Positions 47,845 to 58,867 of a stretch of 64,000 nucleotides of DNA are shown here, one piece after another. The translations under genes and the position numbers were made by a program. The notes under the pieces are model-generated. The model ran no database searches. It saw only the letters and a list, made by a program, of their open reading frames with translations, and was not told the DNA's origin. Origin of the DNA: Physcomitrium patens. Its lineage: Eukaryota; Streptophyta; Bryopsida; Funariales; Funariaceae. The stretch lies in contig NC_037253.1 of assembly GCF_000002425.4 (NCBI RefSeq), positions 5,118,178-5,182,177 of the forward strand. The letters run 5' to 3'. Each line of letters begins with the position of its first letter. Positions within the stretch are counted from its first letter, which is position 1.

Positions 47845-47879
47845 AAAAATCAAAAAAACAAACAAACAAAAACAAAAAC
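47845..47879 (+). other. A-rich 3' tail of the plus-strand LINE
   Basis: About 35 bp of A runs with interspersed C (AAAAAAACAAACAAAC) right after the 3' untranslated region, as expected for LINE termination and target-primed reverse transcription. Confidence 0.65.
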
Positions 47880-47957
47880 TTTCTATGTTTCTTTTGAACA
47901 TTCCTATTCTTGCTTTTGTTGGATGGATTTCCATTAAAACAAGTTCTAGAATCCTTC

Positions 47958-49990
47958 TTTTTTTTCTTTTTTTCCTTTTTTTTGACACAAATGAAGATTT
48001 CTTTATTACAAAGGTTAGTGTACAGAAACCCAGCTAGGTCTAGCCAAGAGGATTAGGTAACTTACTATGATTAAAGACAAAACTACCATTAGAATCCACT
48101 AGATTCCACTCCTGCTTATTTTAATGCTAAGAAGCCAAAATTCTGTTTTTACAACATTGTTGCTGGAACTCCTAAATCCACTTACCGGCTTGTAAGGGCT
48201 TGAGTTGTATCTTTTGATGTATTCCATTAAAAACCACATCATTCTACCATGATCCATTAAGTGCAATTAGTATATTCTATTAAAAACTACATCATTTTTC
48301 TAAATCCAAATTGACCAAATGACCACTCTCTATAGCAGAAGCCAAAGTTGACTCACTCTCTTAAAGTGCTTGGAGATTTTGTATGCAAATAAACAATGTT
48401 TCTATGAAAAGATGAACTATGAGAGGCTTGCATGTATGTTGATTGCGATTCTTGCAATACCACTACTTCATAAGGCGATCATGGAGAGGCTTTTAGATAT
48501 GGTGCCATCATTTCTCCTCTTTCATGGCCTAGTCATTCATTTTGGATTCAAAGCAAGTAATTTAGAATGTGAACTTCCCATCTCTAGACTTATATTGTGG
48601 AGCAACATTTCCAAAATCTATGAAAGACTAATTTTGTGGTGCTTGTCAAACACACATAACAAATTTGATCTATGGTGCCATTTACCCTCTCTCTTTACTC
48701 ATTCACAGCTATAACTTAGTGCCAAGTAAGTGAAAGGACTTTGGTCCCTTTCAACATCTTTTTTTTGTTCCATACGTTTGTCTACTTCAGCCTAAAATTT
48801 GAAGGCAGCATTCTATTCTATTTTTGAGTTACTACATTCTCAATTACATGTCGCTTCCAAATCCAAAGTTGTCCCATTTTTGTTGTATAATGCATAAAGA
48901 AGACTTGCCCTAGTGATTGATAACAACCAAGATTTCATATTAGATGGTCGATCTAGCCATAGTATAAGAAAACAATTCTTTTACTTGTCCCTTGTCATAC
49001 AAACACATTTCAAGATCTTCAAATGGTATTGATGACCTAAATTGTATTCTAAGCCTCTTTCTTTGCTTGTTGATTTTATCTACATCAATATTTTGTAAAA
49101 ATTTTGATTCATTTTTTTGTTAGGTTGTTTATCCTATCTATTTTAATAGCAAAGAATATCTAGATTTTTTTGAAATTTAAAGTGGCTTCTTTGGTCATAT
49201 TAACTTCTTATACCACGATGGTTAAGTTAAAGTCCTTAGTGGAGTAGACCTCTGCCTATTCTTGTCTTTGTAGTTGTGTTGCAAGGTATATCATGAACTC
49301 ACTCTATTGTTGATAGAGAAGGATGAACAACACACCTTGTACCTTTTTCTTTTCTTTCAGAATCAAACCAATTTTGGGCTTTCAAAAAGTTAAAAAAAGT
49401 GTTCCTAGCAATTTGTCCACTATCCTCTTATTTGCCTAACATATCTTCAAGTCATTTATCTACAAAAAGCAAGTAGGTAAATAGTCATATCTCTTATAGC
49501 TATTCAATTTGAGCCAATTAATAATTAGGCCAAAACCTAGGCAAAATGTATCCAAAATGTCGATAGTATGTCTTATATTTTCTTCTTCCCCAAATAAGGT
49601 TAAAGAGGTGACATCTGCATATTGTGCCATGATTTATTATCTATACTTCATATGAAGTTGAATCTTTTTAATGGCTCTTAGCTTAATTTCTTTAGTAATT
49701 GTGAAATTGAAAGATTCTTCAACAACAAAGAAGAGGTAAGAATCTAATAGACATCCTTGTCTTACCTCTCTTGTGATAAATAAAAAAATCAAATAACATC
49801 CATTAAAATTTATCTTAATTAATATATTTACTAATAATAGTATAATTATGAAATTAAATTCTCTAAAAAAATCTATTTTTTTTTTAGGTAAGAAGTTCCA
49901 TTCAACTATATCATAAGCTTTAGAAAAATCCAATTTTATAAAAAAATAAGTTTGTCTAATTTTTGTACCTATGGCATAGTTTTATGAATC
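47958..49990 (-). pseudogene. Decayed LINE ORF2 3' half (reverse transcriptase), opposite orientation
   Basis: Minus strand. The open stretch 49933-49637 begins at MDFSKAYDIVEWNFL (RT motif) and contains REVRQGCLLDSYLF (RT motif). It is followed by YADV in place of YADD (about 49610-49625) and by degraded thumb and C-terminal sequence down to about 48000. The 3' end is marked by a T-rich plus-strand run (47958-47982), i.e. poly(A) on the minus strand. The element is AT-rich and stop-riddled, hence old. Confidence 0.7.
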
Positions 49991-51520
49991 AATAATAAGT
50001 TTACATTTTGTTACATTTTGTTGTTACGAAACATAATAAGCCCTATAAAATTTTATGTATTTGAGTATTTTTTCAAAGAAGAGGAGGCATGGTGAAGCAC
50101 CTCAAATCTTTTAAATATAATGTTGAACTTCTTTAGTTTGAAAGAATTGCACATTTATAATATAAAGAGATTTTTAGTATAATTTCAACTCCAAATTCAC
50201 TTGTTTCTATATTGCAAAATGATTGGAGTATGCACTATTATCTAAGATCAAATAATCATATCTTACAATGATCTTTCTTGATACCATGAATATATAAGTA
50301 TAGTGAAGCCAAGTTATTGCATGATTATTGTTCAACCACCTATTATCTCAACTAAACTTAAGCAAGTATAATGTAAGAAAATTATTGGCCATTTGAAGCC
50401 CAATTGTGAGTATATAAAACAATCTTTGCTAATTGTACGTGAGAATTACGAAGTCTATATTTGACTTATCACTACTCTTTTTGATAAAACTTCAATTCTT
50501 TGTAAGAATCCACCAATTATCACCAAGAAGTCTCTTAATAAGCTCTATCTATAATGCATATCATTCTTATGCAATGTATAAGGTATATATATTTAAAATT
50601 GATAAGTCATCCATAGACACTCTTCAAAGTGAGATCTACTATGCTCTTCCAAACCTCAAGTATCTCAATGAAAATACAAAAGGAGACAACTAGAGAGAGA
50701 TCAAGTGCCTAATCTTACTACTTCAAATACCTTCTTTGTTCAATATGTGATTGTAAACAATGTGAGTTTTTAGCTCAAAAAACTAGCTTCTAGCCATACT
50801 TGATTTTTTAGAGCCAATATATTATTGTCTTACAACTTATGCTCTTATATACAAAAAATATCAACTTTGCTTTGAAATTCCAGCAAATAATTTTGAATTA
50901 TTTTTATTATATCTGTATCATTTAATCTTTACATGTTATGAGTTAGTTTTGTAATTTTCATGATTTAGATTGATTGAAGGAGTGTTTTGATCTTTGTTAG
51001 TCTCTATCTAAACCATAGAGTTTGGACTATGGATTTCTCTTCTCTTTGTAAAAAATAAGACTTTAGATCATTTCAAAAGAGTAATCTACTAGCTCATATA
51101 AGCCAAAGATTTATTTGACATCCACACTTGAGATAAGTGAGTCATATCAACTTCTAAGCCTTTGCTTCTTAACCAATCGTTAAATAGAGGTGTTAAGTAG
51201 GTGGTTAGTTTTCAAATGTTCTTGGAAGTTTGTTTAATTGTCTTTATGGAGGCGCTTAAGATTATAATGTCCCTTCAGACTGTGGTTTATTTCTTCTCTA
51301 TAAGCTTGTACAAAAATGAATATTTATCTTTTATAAATTTTCATAAATTTCACCTATTTAAATTGATATGAATGGATTATCTCTATTTACGTTGACGTCT
51401 AGATGGTTGAATTGGAAGTCACCTCTTTTATTTTAAGGGCTGCATAGTATGTTCTATGGTATATTGAAGGCAATAATATTCTATCTCAATTCGTCCAAGC
51501 TAGTATCTTCTTTTGACTAA
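49991..51520. other. AT-rich sequence, probably the older LINE continued
   Basis: No clean coding frame. Just upstream (minus strand) of the RT block, 49991-50060 reads weakly as the segment that precedes the FSKAYD motif. The rest was not recognisable to me. The young G1 element inserted at 51521-51525. Confidence 0.35.
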
Positions 51521-51525
51521 TCTAT

Positions 51526-52078
51526 TGTCAAGGACAAGAACTCGATGAAAGCTAAAGAGTAAGTGAGACTTTTCTCAAAAAAGAAATAGGACAAAATAGA
51601 AATATGTATATTAAGAAAGAAACTGGAATGGCTATTGCCAAAATACAAGAAAACTAGAGACCCTTGAAACTAGACTAGAAGCAAGAAAGGAGTTGACAAG
51701 AGTGAAGAAGCCTTCACTCTTGTCTCTATATATACTATCTAACTAGGGGCTACGTGGCGACGTTCTATAGGACCTCCAATATGTGTTGATTTTGTAGGAT
51801 ACATGCCTTGACTTACAAGGCAAGTTTTCCTACGTGTGGGCCACATAGTTAGCTTGATCTTCAAGCTAACAACATGTGTGGCACATGGCCAACTTGTTGA
51901 CCACGTTTCTAATCCAAAAAGTCAATTAAAGACACCTATGAAGTCAAAGCAGCGTCTAGGAAGTTTCTAGGAAGCTTCTATATTAAATATTATACAATTA
52001 ACTTACTTTTATCTACTTTTACTTACTTCTACCTATTTCTATATGTAATTATTAGCTTACATGATTATGGCCGTGACA
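51526..52078 (-). repeat. 3' LTR of G1-Y
   Basis: 553 bp, with TGTCAAGGACAAG and GGCCGTGACA ends. It has the same length as the other LTR. Confidence 0.97.
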
Positions 52079-52092
52079 TTACCCCCCCTTCT
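52079..52092 (-). other. Polypurine tract of G1-Y
   Basis: On the minus strand, AGAAGGGGGGTAA lies directly before the 3' LTR start TGTCACGG. It is the expected plus-strand primer site. Confidence 0.85.
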
Positions 52093-52119
52093 AGAGATGA
52101 GTTCCACGAGGAGCGGTCA

Positions 52120-52542
52120 TCATATGTTGAGGAAATCTATGATGCGACGAATTATATTCGCCACATACTCTGATCTCTGTTCTCTTCGAAGATGATTGAT
52201 AGGGCCTCTCAACCATCGGTAGTGTCCCATACCAGGGCGGGAAGACCACCCAGTTATTTGATCATTATTGAGGCCTTCATAACTTCCTTCGAATAGAATA
52301 TTCGGAACACCATCAGGAGTTGTTCCTACCTCTAGCAAAATCACCAAACATCGGGAGTCCCTTCCCAAATCGTGATACTAAACGCATTGTATCTCACCAT
52401 CTGTTCGAGGAAGAACATGTCGTTCTTGAAGATCTTCATCTCGATTGCGTCGTCTTGAAGGTTGTGACAATCGTAATGTCTCGTCCGGCAGGTCAGCAAA
52501 CGAAGGTTCTTGAGTTGAATCCGCTGGTTGTTGGCTCTCCAT
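52120..52542 (-). CDS. orf3: conserved extra reading frame of G1-Y, one internal stop
   Basis: 141 codons from ATG 52542 (MESQQPADSTQEPSF) to the stop at 52120, in one frame, interrupted by a single TAG (about 52407-52405) that a C-to-T change from CAG would explain. The N-terminal half is polar and Arg/Asp-rich (LSQPSRRRNRDEDLQE). The C-terminal half is compact (VPNILFEGSYEG, GHYRWLRGPINHL, EYVANIIRRIIDFLNI). It lies 115 bp after the pol stop and ends 28 bp before the purine tract. Equivalents exist in G2 (9293-9647) and in two old copies (15553-16030, 16736-17300). I do not recognise the family; it could be an accessory protein or an embedded regulatory sequence that merely looks coding. 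Confidence 0.6.
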
Positions 52543-52657
52543 CTAATTAGCATCACAAATGTAAAGAAGTTACAAACAAGGATAGGAAATTGAATGTTAT
52601 CTTGCCTCAATCTTGTCTCTTTTATAAGAGAGGTTTTCATCTTGGTTTTGATGGATG

Positions 52658-55600
52658 TCATTGATGAAAAACTTTGACTTTAGCTGATGCATTTCCTAGA
52701 TTCCTGGATGGCTCCCATGTGCGCTCACTAATATCATATCCGCGCGAATGAACAAGATATTCCAGCTTATTTCGGCGCCGCCTTGAGTCTAATATCTCTT
52801 CCACCTCAAATTCTTCATTATTATCTACTTCTATAGGAGGCGATGGCATTTGTCTTCTTCCTTGTATATCCACTGTCTTATATGGTTCAAGAAGAGACAC
52901 GTGGAATACATAATGGATCTTCATTGACTCCGGTAGATGTAACCGATATGCAACTGGGTTGATCTGTTCAGAAACAGAAAAGGGGCCAAGCCTACGATAG
53001 TCCAATTTGTCACAAGGTCGAGTGGTCTTGATATTACGACGAAGTAGCCATACCTTATCACCCACGTTGAGTTGTGGTTGCTCTTTACGATATACATCTG
53101 CATTTATCTTTTGTCGTTCTTGAGCTTTCTTCAACTGCGCCTTCATTATTGCATGTAACTCTGACAACCGATTTGCCATGTCTTCTGCTGCAGGATTATC
53201 AACTTTTGAAAAATCAAAAGTATCAAGTCGTGGATGATAGCCATAATTGGCAAAGAAAGGTGTTTGTTGCGTGGAAGAATGTACTGTATTATTATAAGCA
53301 AACTCTGCCAATGGCAGAAGGATTGTCCAATCATCTTGTTGGTAGTTGATGGTACACCTTAAATACTGTTCCAAAACTTGGTTTACGCGCTCTGTTTGTC
53401 CATCAGTTTGAGGATGGAAAGCTGAAGATAGCTTTATGTCCACTTTTAAAATCTTGAAAAGAGTCCTCCAAAATCTCGACACAAATTGAGTTCCCCTATC
53501 CGATATGATATCTTTAGGTAATCCATGATAGCGATAGATATTATCAATGAAAAGCTTAGCTGTTTCTTCACCTGTGATAGATTTTGTACATGGCATAAAA
53601 TGTGCCATCTTGGTGAAACGATCTACTATCACAAATATAGAATCATAAGATCTTGAGTTTGGAAGATCTGTGATGAAATCCATAGAAACAGAAGACCATG
53701 GTTGTTCTGGTATAGGTAATGGCTGAAGAAGTCCATAAGATCGATGACGAGGAATTTTTGATCTTGAACAAATATCACATGATTGTACAAAGTCTTTGAC
53801 TGACTTCCACATTTGTGGCCACCAAAAATCTCTTGATATGAGTTCCAAAGTCTTATTATATCCAAAGTGACCTGCTGCTGGAAAGTCATGACGTGCTTGA
53901 AGAACACGCAAACGTGCTTTTCCTTCTGGAACATATAGGCATCCTTCAAAATATAATAGATTATTCTTGAACTCGATCTTAGAAGAATCATGAGACTTGG
54001 AAGAATTATTCTCGATATCATAAACAAGAGGGTCTGAGGACATACTGGACTGGATTTGCTTGAGAAAAGTTGAATCAACAGTCAGTGTAGATTTCACTGC
54101 TTGGAGATTAAATTGCTCCGGTTTCAAGAGGACCGTTCTTTGTTGCTCAAAAGCTGCATCTCCTTCTTTTGGTGCAAAATAAGAACGTCTAGACAGGGCA
54201 TCGGACAAACCTTGTTGTTTTCCTGGCCGATAAGTGATAATGAAGTCGAATCTTGACAAAGACATACTCCAACGAGCTTGACGACGATTCAACACGCGTG
54301 CTGACATGAAATACTCGAGGTTCTTGTGATCTGTATACACAGTGACTGGACTAGAAGCACCTTCTAGATAATGACGCCATTCTTGAAAAGAATCCACGAT
54401 TGCAAGAAGTTCTTTATCGTGGATCTCATAATTGATCTCGGCTGCTGAGAATTTTCTTGAATGAAAAGCTATCGGATGAAGTTTGTCATCTGTTCCCATT
54501 TGTGATAAAACTGCACCCAAGGCAAAATCCGATGCGTCTGTTTCCATAAAAAATACCTTGAAAAAGTCAACACGATATAAGACTGGTGCAGAGACAAACG
54601 ATGTCTTCAAGGCTTCAAATGCTGCTTCCGCTTCTTGATTCCATTGGAATTTATCTTTACTAGTCAAGCGTGTAAGTGGAGTTGCAACTCGTGAGAAATC
54701 TTTGATGAAGATCCGATAGTAATTGGCAAATCCCAAGAAACATTGGACATCTCTTACTGTCCTTGGAATCTTCTAATTCATGATTGTTTGGACTTTCTTA
54801 TAATCCATCATGAGACCATCATTTGAAATGATGTATCCTAAAAAGTCAACTTGAGTAGTGTGAAATACACACTTTTCCATCTTGGCGTACAATCCTGCAT
54901 CTCTAAGTTTTTGTAATACTTGACGAACATGTATTTCATGTTCTTCAACATTCTTAGAATAAATCAGGATATCGTCTAGGTAGCAGACGACAAAATTGTC
55001 TAAGAATTCACGAAATACATCATTCATGAGATGTTGAAAAGCAGCTGGTGCATTCGTGAGTCCAAAAGGCATGACATTGTATTCAAAGTGTCCGTACCTG
55101 GTTCGAAACGTAGTCTTCCATTCATCTCCTTCTTTGATCCGTACTAGATTATATGCTCCTCTTAGATCTATTTTTGTATAGATCTTAGCTTGATTTAACT
55201 GGTCAAGGAGTCATGATATCAAAGGTAATGGATACATGTTCTTGATTGTGATCTTGTTGAGTCCTCGATAGTCAACACACATTCGTAAAGATCCATCTTT
55301 TTTCTTTACGAATAAAATTGGAGCTCCTGCTGGAGATTTTGAATGGCGTATGAAATTCTTCGCTAAATTCTCGTCAATATATGTCTTGAGTTCAGCCAAC
55401 TCATCTTGCGATAAACTGTAAATTGGTCCAAATGGTGGCTGAATTCCTTCCTTGAGATCGATTGAACAATCGTATGGGCGATGCTCAGGAAGAATATCTG
55501 CATTCTTTTTCTCAAAAACGTCTTGATAATCTTGATATTGACTTGGAATGCCACTTGAAGTCTTTACGCTTTCAGAAATAGGTGCAGCATAAATAGCAAA

Positions 55601-56125
55601 AGTTGATCCTTCTTTTGCTGCGTGTATAAATGCTTTTGCACCTATAAGTGCAGATTTTACTATACTAGACTTATGGTTTTTTACTTGATTAATAGAACTG
55701 TTACTAATGCTCCGAGGAAAATCAAGTTTACGAGAAATCCAATCTATTCGAGGATTATACTTTTCTAACCATGATAAGCCTAAAATTATTGGATTAGAGG
55801 GAGATCTAATTATATTAAAAATTACGCAACTACTATGACCATTTATTACTACATCTACAGGAAGTGTTTCGTGAGTTACATCTCCAGAAGACAACGGACG
55901 ACCATCTATGACTTCTACGTGTACAGGTTTAGTTTTTTGTATTAATGATATTCTATGACATCTAGCAAATTCTTCATCTAAAAAACAAGCTGAGGCTCCT
56001 GAATCTATCAAGGCAGAGGCTTTGTAATTATTAGGTCCTAAACGCACATCTATTATAAAACAAGGAGATGGTTCTGAGGAGAGGATAGGACCTTCATTAG
56101 AAGTTGTACAAGATTCCAGCCGCAC
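52658..56125 (-). pseudogene. pol of G1-Y, intact except for two stop codons
   Basis: A single frame runs from the gag overlap (about 56220) to the stop at 52658, with stops at 55213-55211 (TGA, where a coding CGA or GGA is expected) and 54775-54773 (TAG, where related copies have Trp). Protease: [49 protein letters not shown] and YLDDILIYS. RNase H: METDASDFALGAVLS, EIHDKELLAIV, YTDHKNLEYF. Integrase zinc finger: HDFPAAGHFGY and CDICSRSK. Catalytic set: MDFITDLP, ISDRGTQF and HPQTDGQTERVNQVLEQ (D, D, E present). Chromodomain at the C-terminus: EEILDSRRRRNKLEYLVHSR, then GYD and TWEPSRNL. Here the expected aromatic W of W-x-G-Y is S. By family, this polyprotein carries out cDNA synthesis and integration. 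Confidence 0.93.
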
Positions 56126-56130
56126 GGTCC

Positions 56131-57120
56131 CTATTGTAGCTGGACGTACTCGTTTTCCGACATACTGTCTTCTTTGACAGTCGTACTCCTCATTTTGTAG
56201 TTACGTCGCTTCTTTGGACAATGTTGAGCAGTGTGCTTAGGTTCTCCACAATATAAGCACAATCCTTCTTGTTGACGACGAGACTTTTCTTGCTCAGTAA
56301 GAGGTTTGAAACGTACCGCATCAATTTGCATATCCTCTACTTCTGAAGGTATGTGTTGAGGAGACGTCGGTGTTGCCATTGAATTGTAGCAACGTTGAGG
56401 CCCACTTGTGCGACTCTCGGATCGAAATTCAAAAAGTCGATTGTCGCACTTCACAGCAAAGTCAATTGCTTGATTCAATGTTTGAGGATCAGGTAAATTA
56501 AGCATCAATTTCTTTACCTCATATTGTAATCCGTAGAGAAATTGACTCACAAGTGCGGCATCATCCCACTTGATATCAGTTGCAAGTTGTCGAAATTGCG
56601 AAGCATATAATGTTACTGATCGATTGCCTTGTCGCAAAATACGGATCTTGTTGGTTGCAACACGAATTGCATCATGTTCTCCAAACATGGATCGAAACTC
56701 CGCCAAAAAAGCCTCCAGATTATCCAATATTGGATCTCGTCGTTCAAGAAAAGATGAAAACCATGACAATGCTGAACCTGAAAGAAGTGTACCAATGAAT
56801 CTAACTTGTGACCCTGGAGTTGGATAGCTCTGGGGTTGAAGTTCAATCACTAGTTGGACCTGATTGATGAATCCTCGAAACTTGGATCTGGTACCATCAA
56901 ACTTCTCGGGCAAGGCAACTCTCGGTTCTCTAACACTCGAAGGGTGTTCCATTCTGGGAGAAGGGACATGGTTTGGTGCAGATGTTGAAGCAGCCCCAAT
57001 CATCTCTATATCTTCACTTCCTACCATTCTTGTTGCTCCTTGTGGTGGTAAATTGAGTTGATGCATCGCAAGCATTAACTCCCTCAATTGTTCTTGCATC
57101 TGTGCCATTGTACTCTTCAT
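56131..57120 (-). CDS. gag of G1-Y, open
   Basis: 329 aa from ATG 57120 ([20 protein letters not shown], a likely short coiled coil). The retrotransposon gag/capsid domain spans about residues 75-235 ([48 protein letters not shown]), and a CCHC knuckle [14 protein letters not shown] with all ligands lies near residue 293. The family role is formation of the virus-like particle and packaging of the RNA. The stop at 56131 lies inside an overlap of roughly 90 bases with the pol frame, which is -1 relative to gag. Confidence 0.93.
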   Translation of the reverse strand: MKSTMAQMQEQLRELMLAMHQLNLPPQGATRMVGSEDIEMIGAASTSAPNHVPSPRMEHPSSVREPRVALPEKFDGTRSKFRGFINQVQLVIELQPQSYPTPGSQVRFIGTLLSGSALSWFSSFLERRDPILDNLEAFLAEFRSMFGEHDAIRVATNKIRILRQGNRSVTLYASQFRQLATDIKWDDAALVSQFLYGLQYEVKKLMLNLPDPQTLNQAIDFAVKCDNRLFEFRSESRTSGPQRCYNSMATPTSPQHIPSEVEDMQIDAVRFKPLTEQEKSRRQQEGLCLYCGEPKHTAQHCPKKRRNYKMRSTTVKEDSMSENEYVQLQ

Positions 57121-57302
57121 TTCAACAAGCTCTTAGAAAAGAGAAGATGTCTAATAACGCTCAAAACAAATAGAAGAGAGGAATTGATAACAAAGAAAAT
57201 ACTAAGAACAATATCAGTTTAAAAGAGGGTAATCCGCAACTTCTAATGCGCTTATGTCTTATCAAGAAAAAGGGGTAATCCACTCTTAATCAAGAAAAGA
57301 CA

Positions 57303-57316
57303 AAGCTCTGATATTG
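57303..57316 (-). other. tRNA-Met-like primer binding motif of G1-Y
   Basis: Minus strand AATATCAGAGCTTT, close to the TGGTATCAGAGC complement of initiator tRNA-Met. It begins about 21 bases inside the LTR end fixed by the target duplication. Confidence 0.45.
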
Positions 57317-57336
57317 TAAGTGTACTCTTGTCAATC

Positions 57337-57889
57337 TGTCAAGGACAAGAACTCGATGAAAGCTAAAGAGTAAGTGAGACTTTTCTCAAAAAAGAAATAG
57401 GACAAAATAGAAATATGTATATTAAGAAAGAAACTGGAATGGCTATTGCCAAAATACAAGAAAACTAGAGACCCTTGAAACTAGACTAGAAGCAAGAAAG
57501 GAGTTGACAAGAGTGAAGAAGCCTTCGCTCTTGTCTCTATATATACTATCTAACTAGGGGCTACGTGGCGACGTTCTATAGGACCTCCAATATGTGTTGA
57601 CTTTGTAGGACACATGCCTTGACTTACAAGGCAAGTTTTCCTACGTGTGGGCCACATAGTTAGCTTGATCTTCAAGCTAACAACATGTGTGGCACATGGC
57701 CAACTTGTTGACCACGTTTCTAATCCAAAAAGTCAATTAAAGACACCTATGAAGTCAAAGCAGCGTCTAGGAAGTTTCTAGGAAGCTTCTATATTAAATA
57801 TTATACAATTAACTTACTTTTATCTACTTTTACTTACTTCTACCTATTTCTATATGTAATTATTAGCTTATATGATTATGGCCGTGACA
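57337..57889 (-). repeat. 5' LTR of G1-Y
   Basis: 553 bp. It carries the promoter and starts of transcription by family analogy. The right end GCCGTGACA is followed by TCTAT. Confidence 0.97.
57537..57547 (-). promoter_or_regulatory. Probable TATA box in the 5' LTR
   Basis: Minus strand reads AGTATATATAGAG in the middle of the LTR, just before GACAAGAGTGAAG. It is the only TATA-like element in this position and is kept in most old LTR copies (for example near 10495-10503). Confidence 0.5.
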
Positions 57890-57894
57890 TCTAT

Positions 57895-58290
57895 GCGTAT
57901 TGAAGTAATGTGTAATATGAAATAAAGTTTGCCCTCTATTTCAATCAAGGTTAAGGGAACAACCAAATTCTACCTTTATGTAGATCTATCATAATTTTTT
58001 GATCTTTTTTAATCTTCTCTTGAACTTCTTTGATGTCCATAAAAATTAATTGATTAATTTGAGATTCTTGAAAACAATCCAAGTTTGCTTACTTATTGCT
58101 TTTTGCTTGTTCTTTTTAGATTGTCTCACATTTTAAGGTTTTTTTGGAGATCTACTACTCCAATTATTACGAGCTTCAATAAATTCATCTAAATAAAAAA
58201 AACTCTCATGTATTTAAAGAAGATTTATGACCTTTTTTTTGTTCCCTACTCAGTTAAGTGATCTAGCTTAAGCTTTTTTGTCGAGGATTG
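57895..58290. other. AT-rich flank, no gene seen
   Basis: Continues the sequence interrupted at 51520. The minus strand gives short frames with a weak LINE-like look, but nothing I can assign. Ends with GATTG before the LTR of G1-D. Confidence 0.35.
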
Positions 58291-58817
58291 CATCAAAGAC
58301 ATAAATTTCAAAAAAAAAAAATCTCAATACACTCTTGTGTTACTTGAAAAGACTAAAAAATTACTCAAAGATAATAATATATTAAACTAAAATGGCAATT
58401 ATTAAAAATAAAGAAATTAGAAAGTCTTAAAACAAGGCTAAGGACTAAAAAGGCTTTGACAACAGTAAAAAAGGCTTTATTTTTGCCTCCCTATATACTA
58501 TCTAAGTAAAAGCTACATGCTAATGTTTTATCGGACTTCCAATACATGTTGACTTTACAAAATACATGTTTTAATTTGTAAAGCAAGTTTTCAATATGCG
58601 TATTATATTGTTAGCTTATATCTCAAGTTATCTACATATACAACAAATGGTTAGCTTATTGGCTAAGTTTCAAATCTGCCAATCAACTATAAACATATAT
58701 AAGATCAAATGCGTATCTATAAAGCTTCTAAAAATCTTCACCATGAGATAATATTAAATCTACTTAAATTTAGTTTCTATCTAATACTTCTTATTAAGAT
58801 TAATACTTCTTATTAAG

Positions 58818-58861
<44 letters not shown>

Positions 58862-58867
58862 ATGATA
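58291..58867 (-). repeat. 3' LTR of G1-D, with (TA)n expansion
   Basis: Starts CATCAAAGACATAAATTTC and ends TGATA. It contains a (TA)n tract (about 58818-58858) at the LTR end that is absent from the 5' copy. Confidence 0.8.

Larger units (their letters stand above)
44285..47880 (+). mobile_element. LINE-type non-LTR retrotransposon, damaged
   Basis: ORF1 (44285-45769), a broken ORF2 lacking most of the endonuclease (45800-47700), a short 3' region and an A-rich tail of A/C type (47845-47879). The order and tail are those of plant LINEs. GC content is much higher than in the neighbouring elements, so it is relatively young, but ORF2 cannot make an active enzyme. Target duplications could not be fixed. 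Confidence 0.85.
51526..57889 (-). mobile_element. Young full-length Ty3/gypsy chromovirus G1-Y, duplication TCTAT
   Basis: 6364 bp. Two 553-bp LTRs (51526-52078 and 57337-57889) start TGTCA and end TGACA and differ at about four positions by my count. Exact 5-bp direct repeats TCTAT lie outside (51521-51525 and 57890-57894). In reading direction it has LTR, tRNA-Met-like motif, gag, pol in the -1 frame (protease, RT, RNase H, integrase, chromodomain), orf3, polypurine tract and LTR. Two stop codons in pol and one in orf3 are the only coding defects I see. This is the most recent insertion in the window and could be mobilised in trans by an intact relative. Confidence 0.97.
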
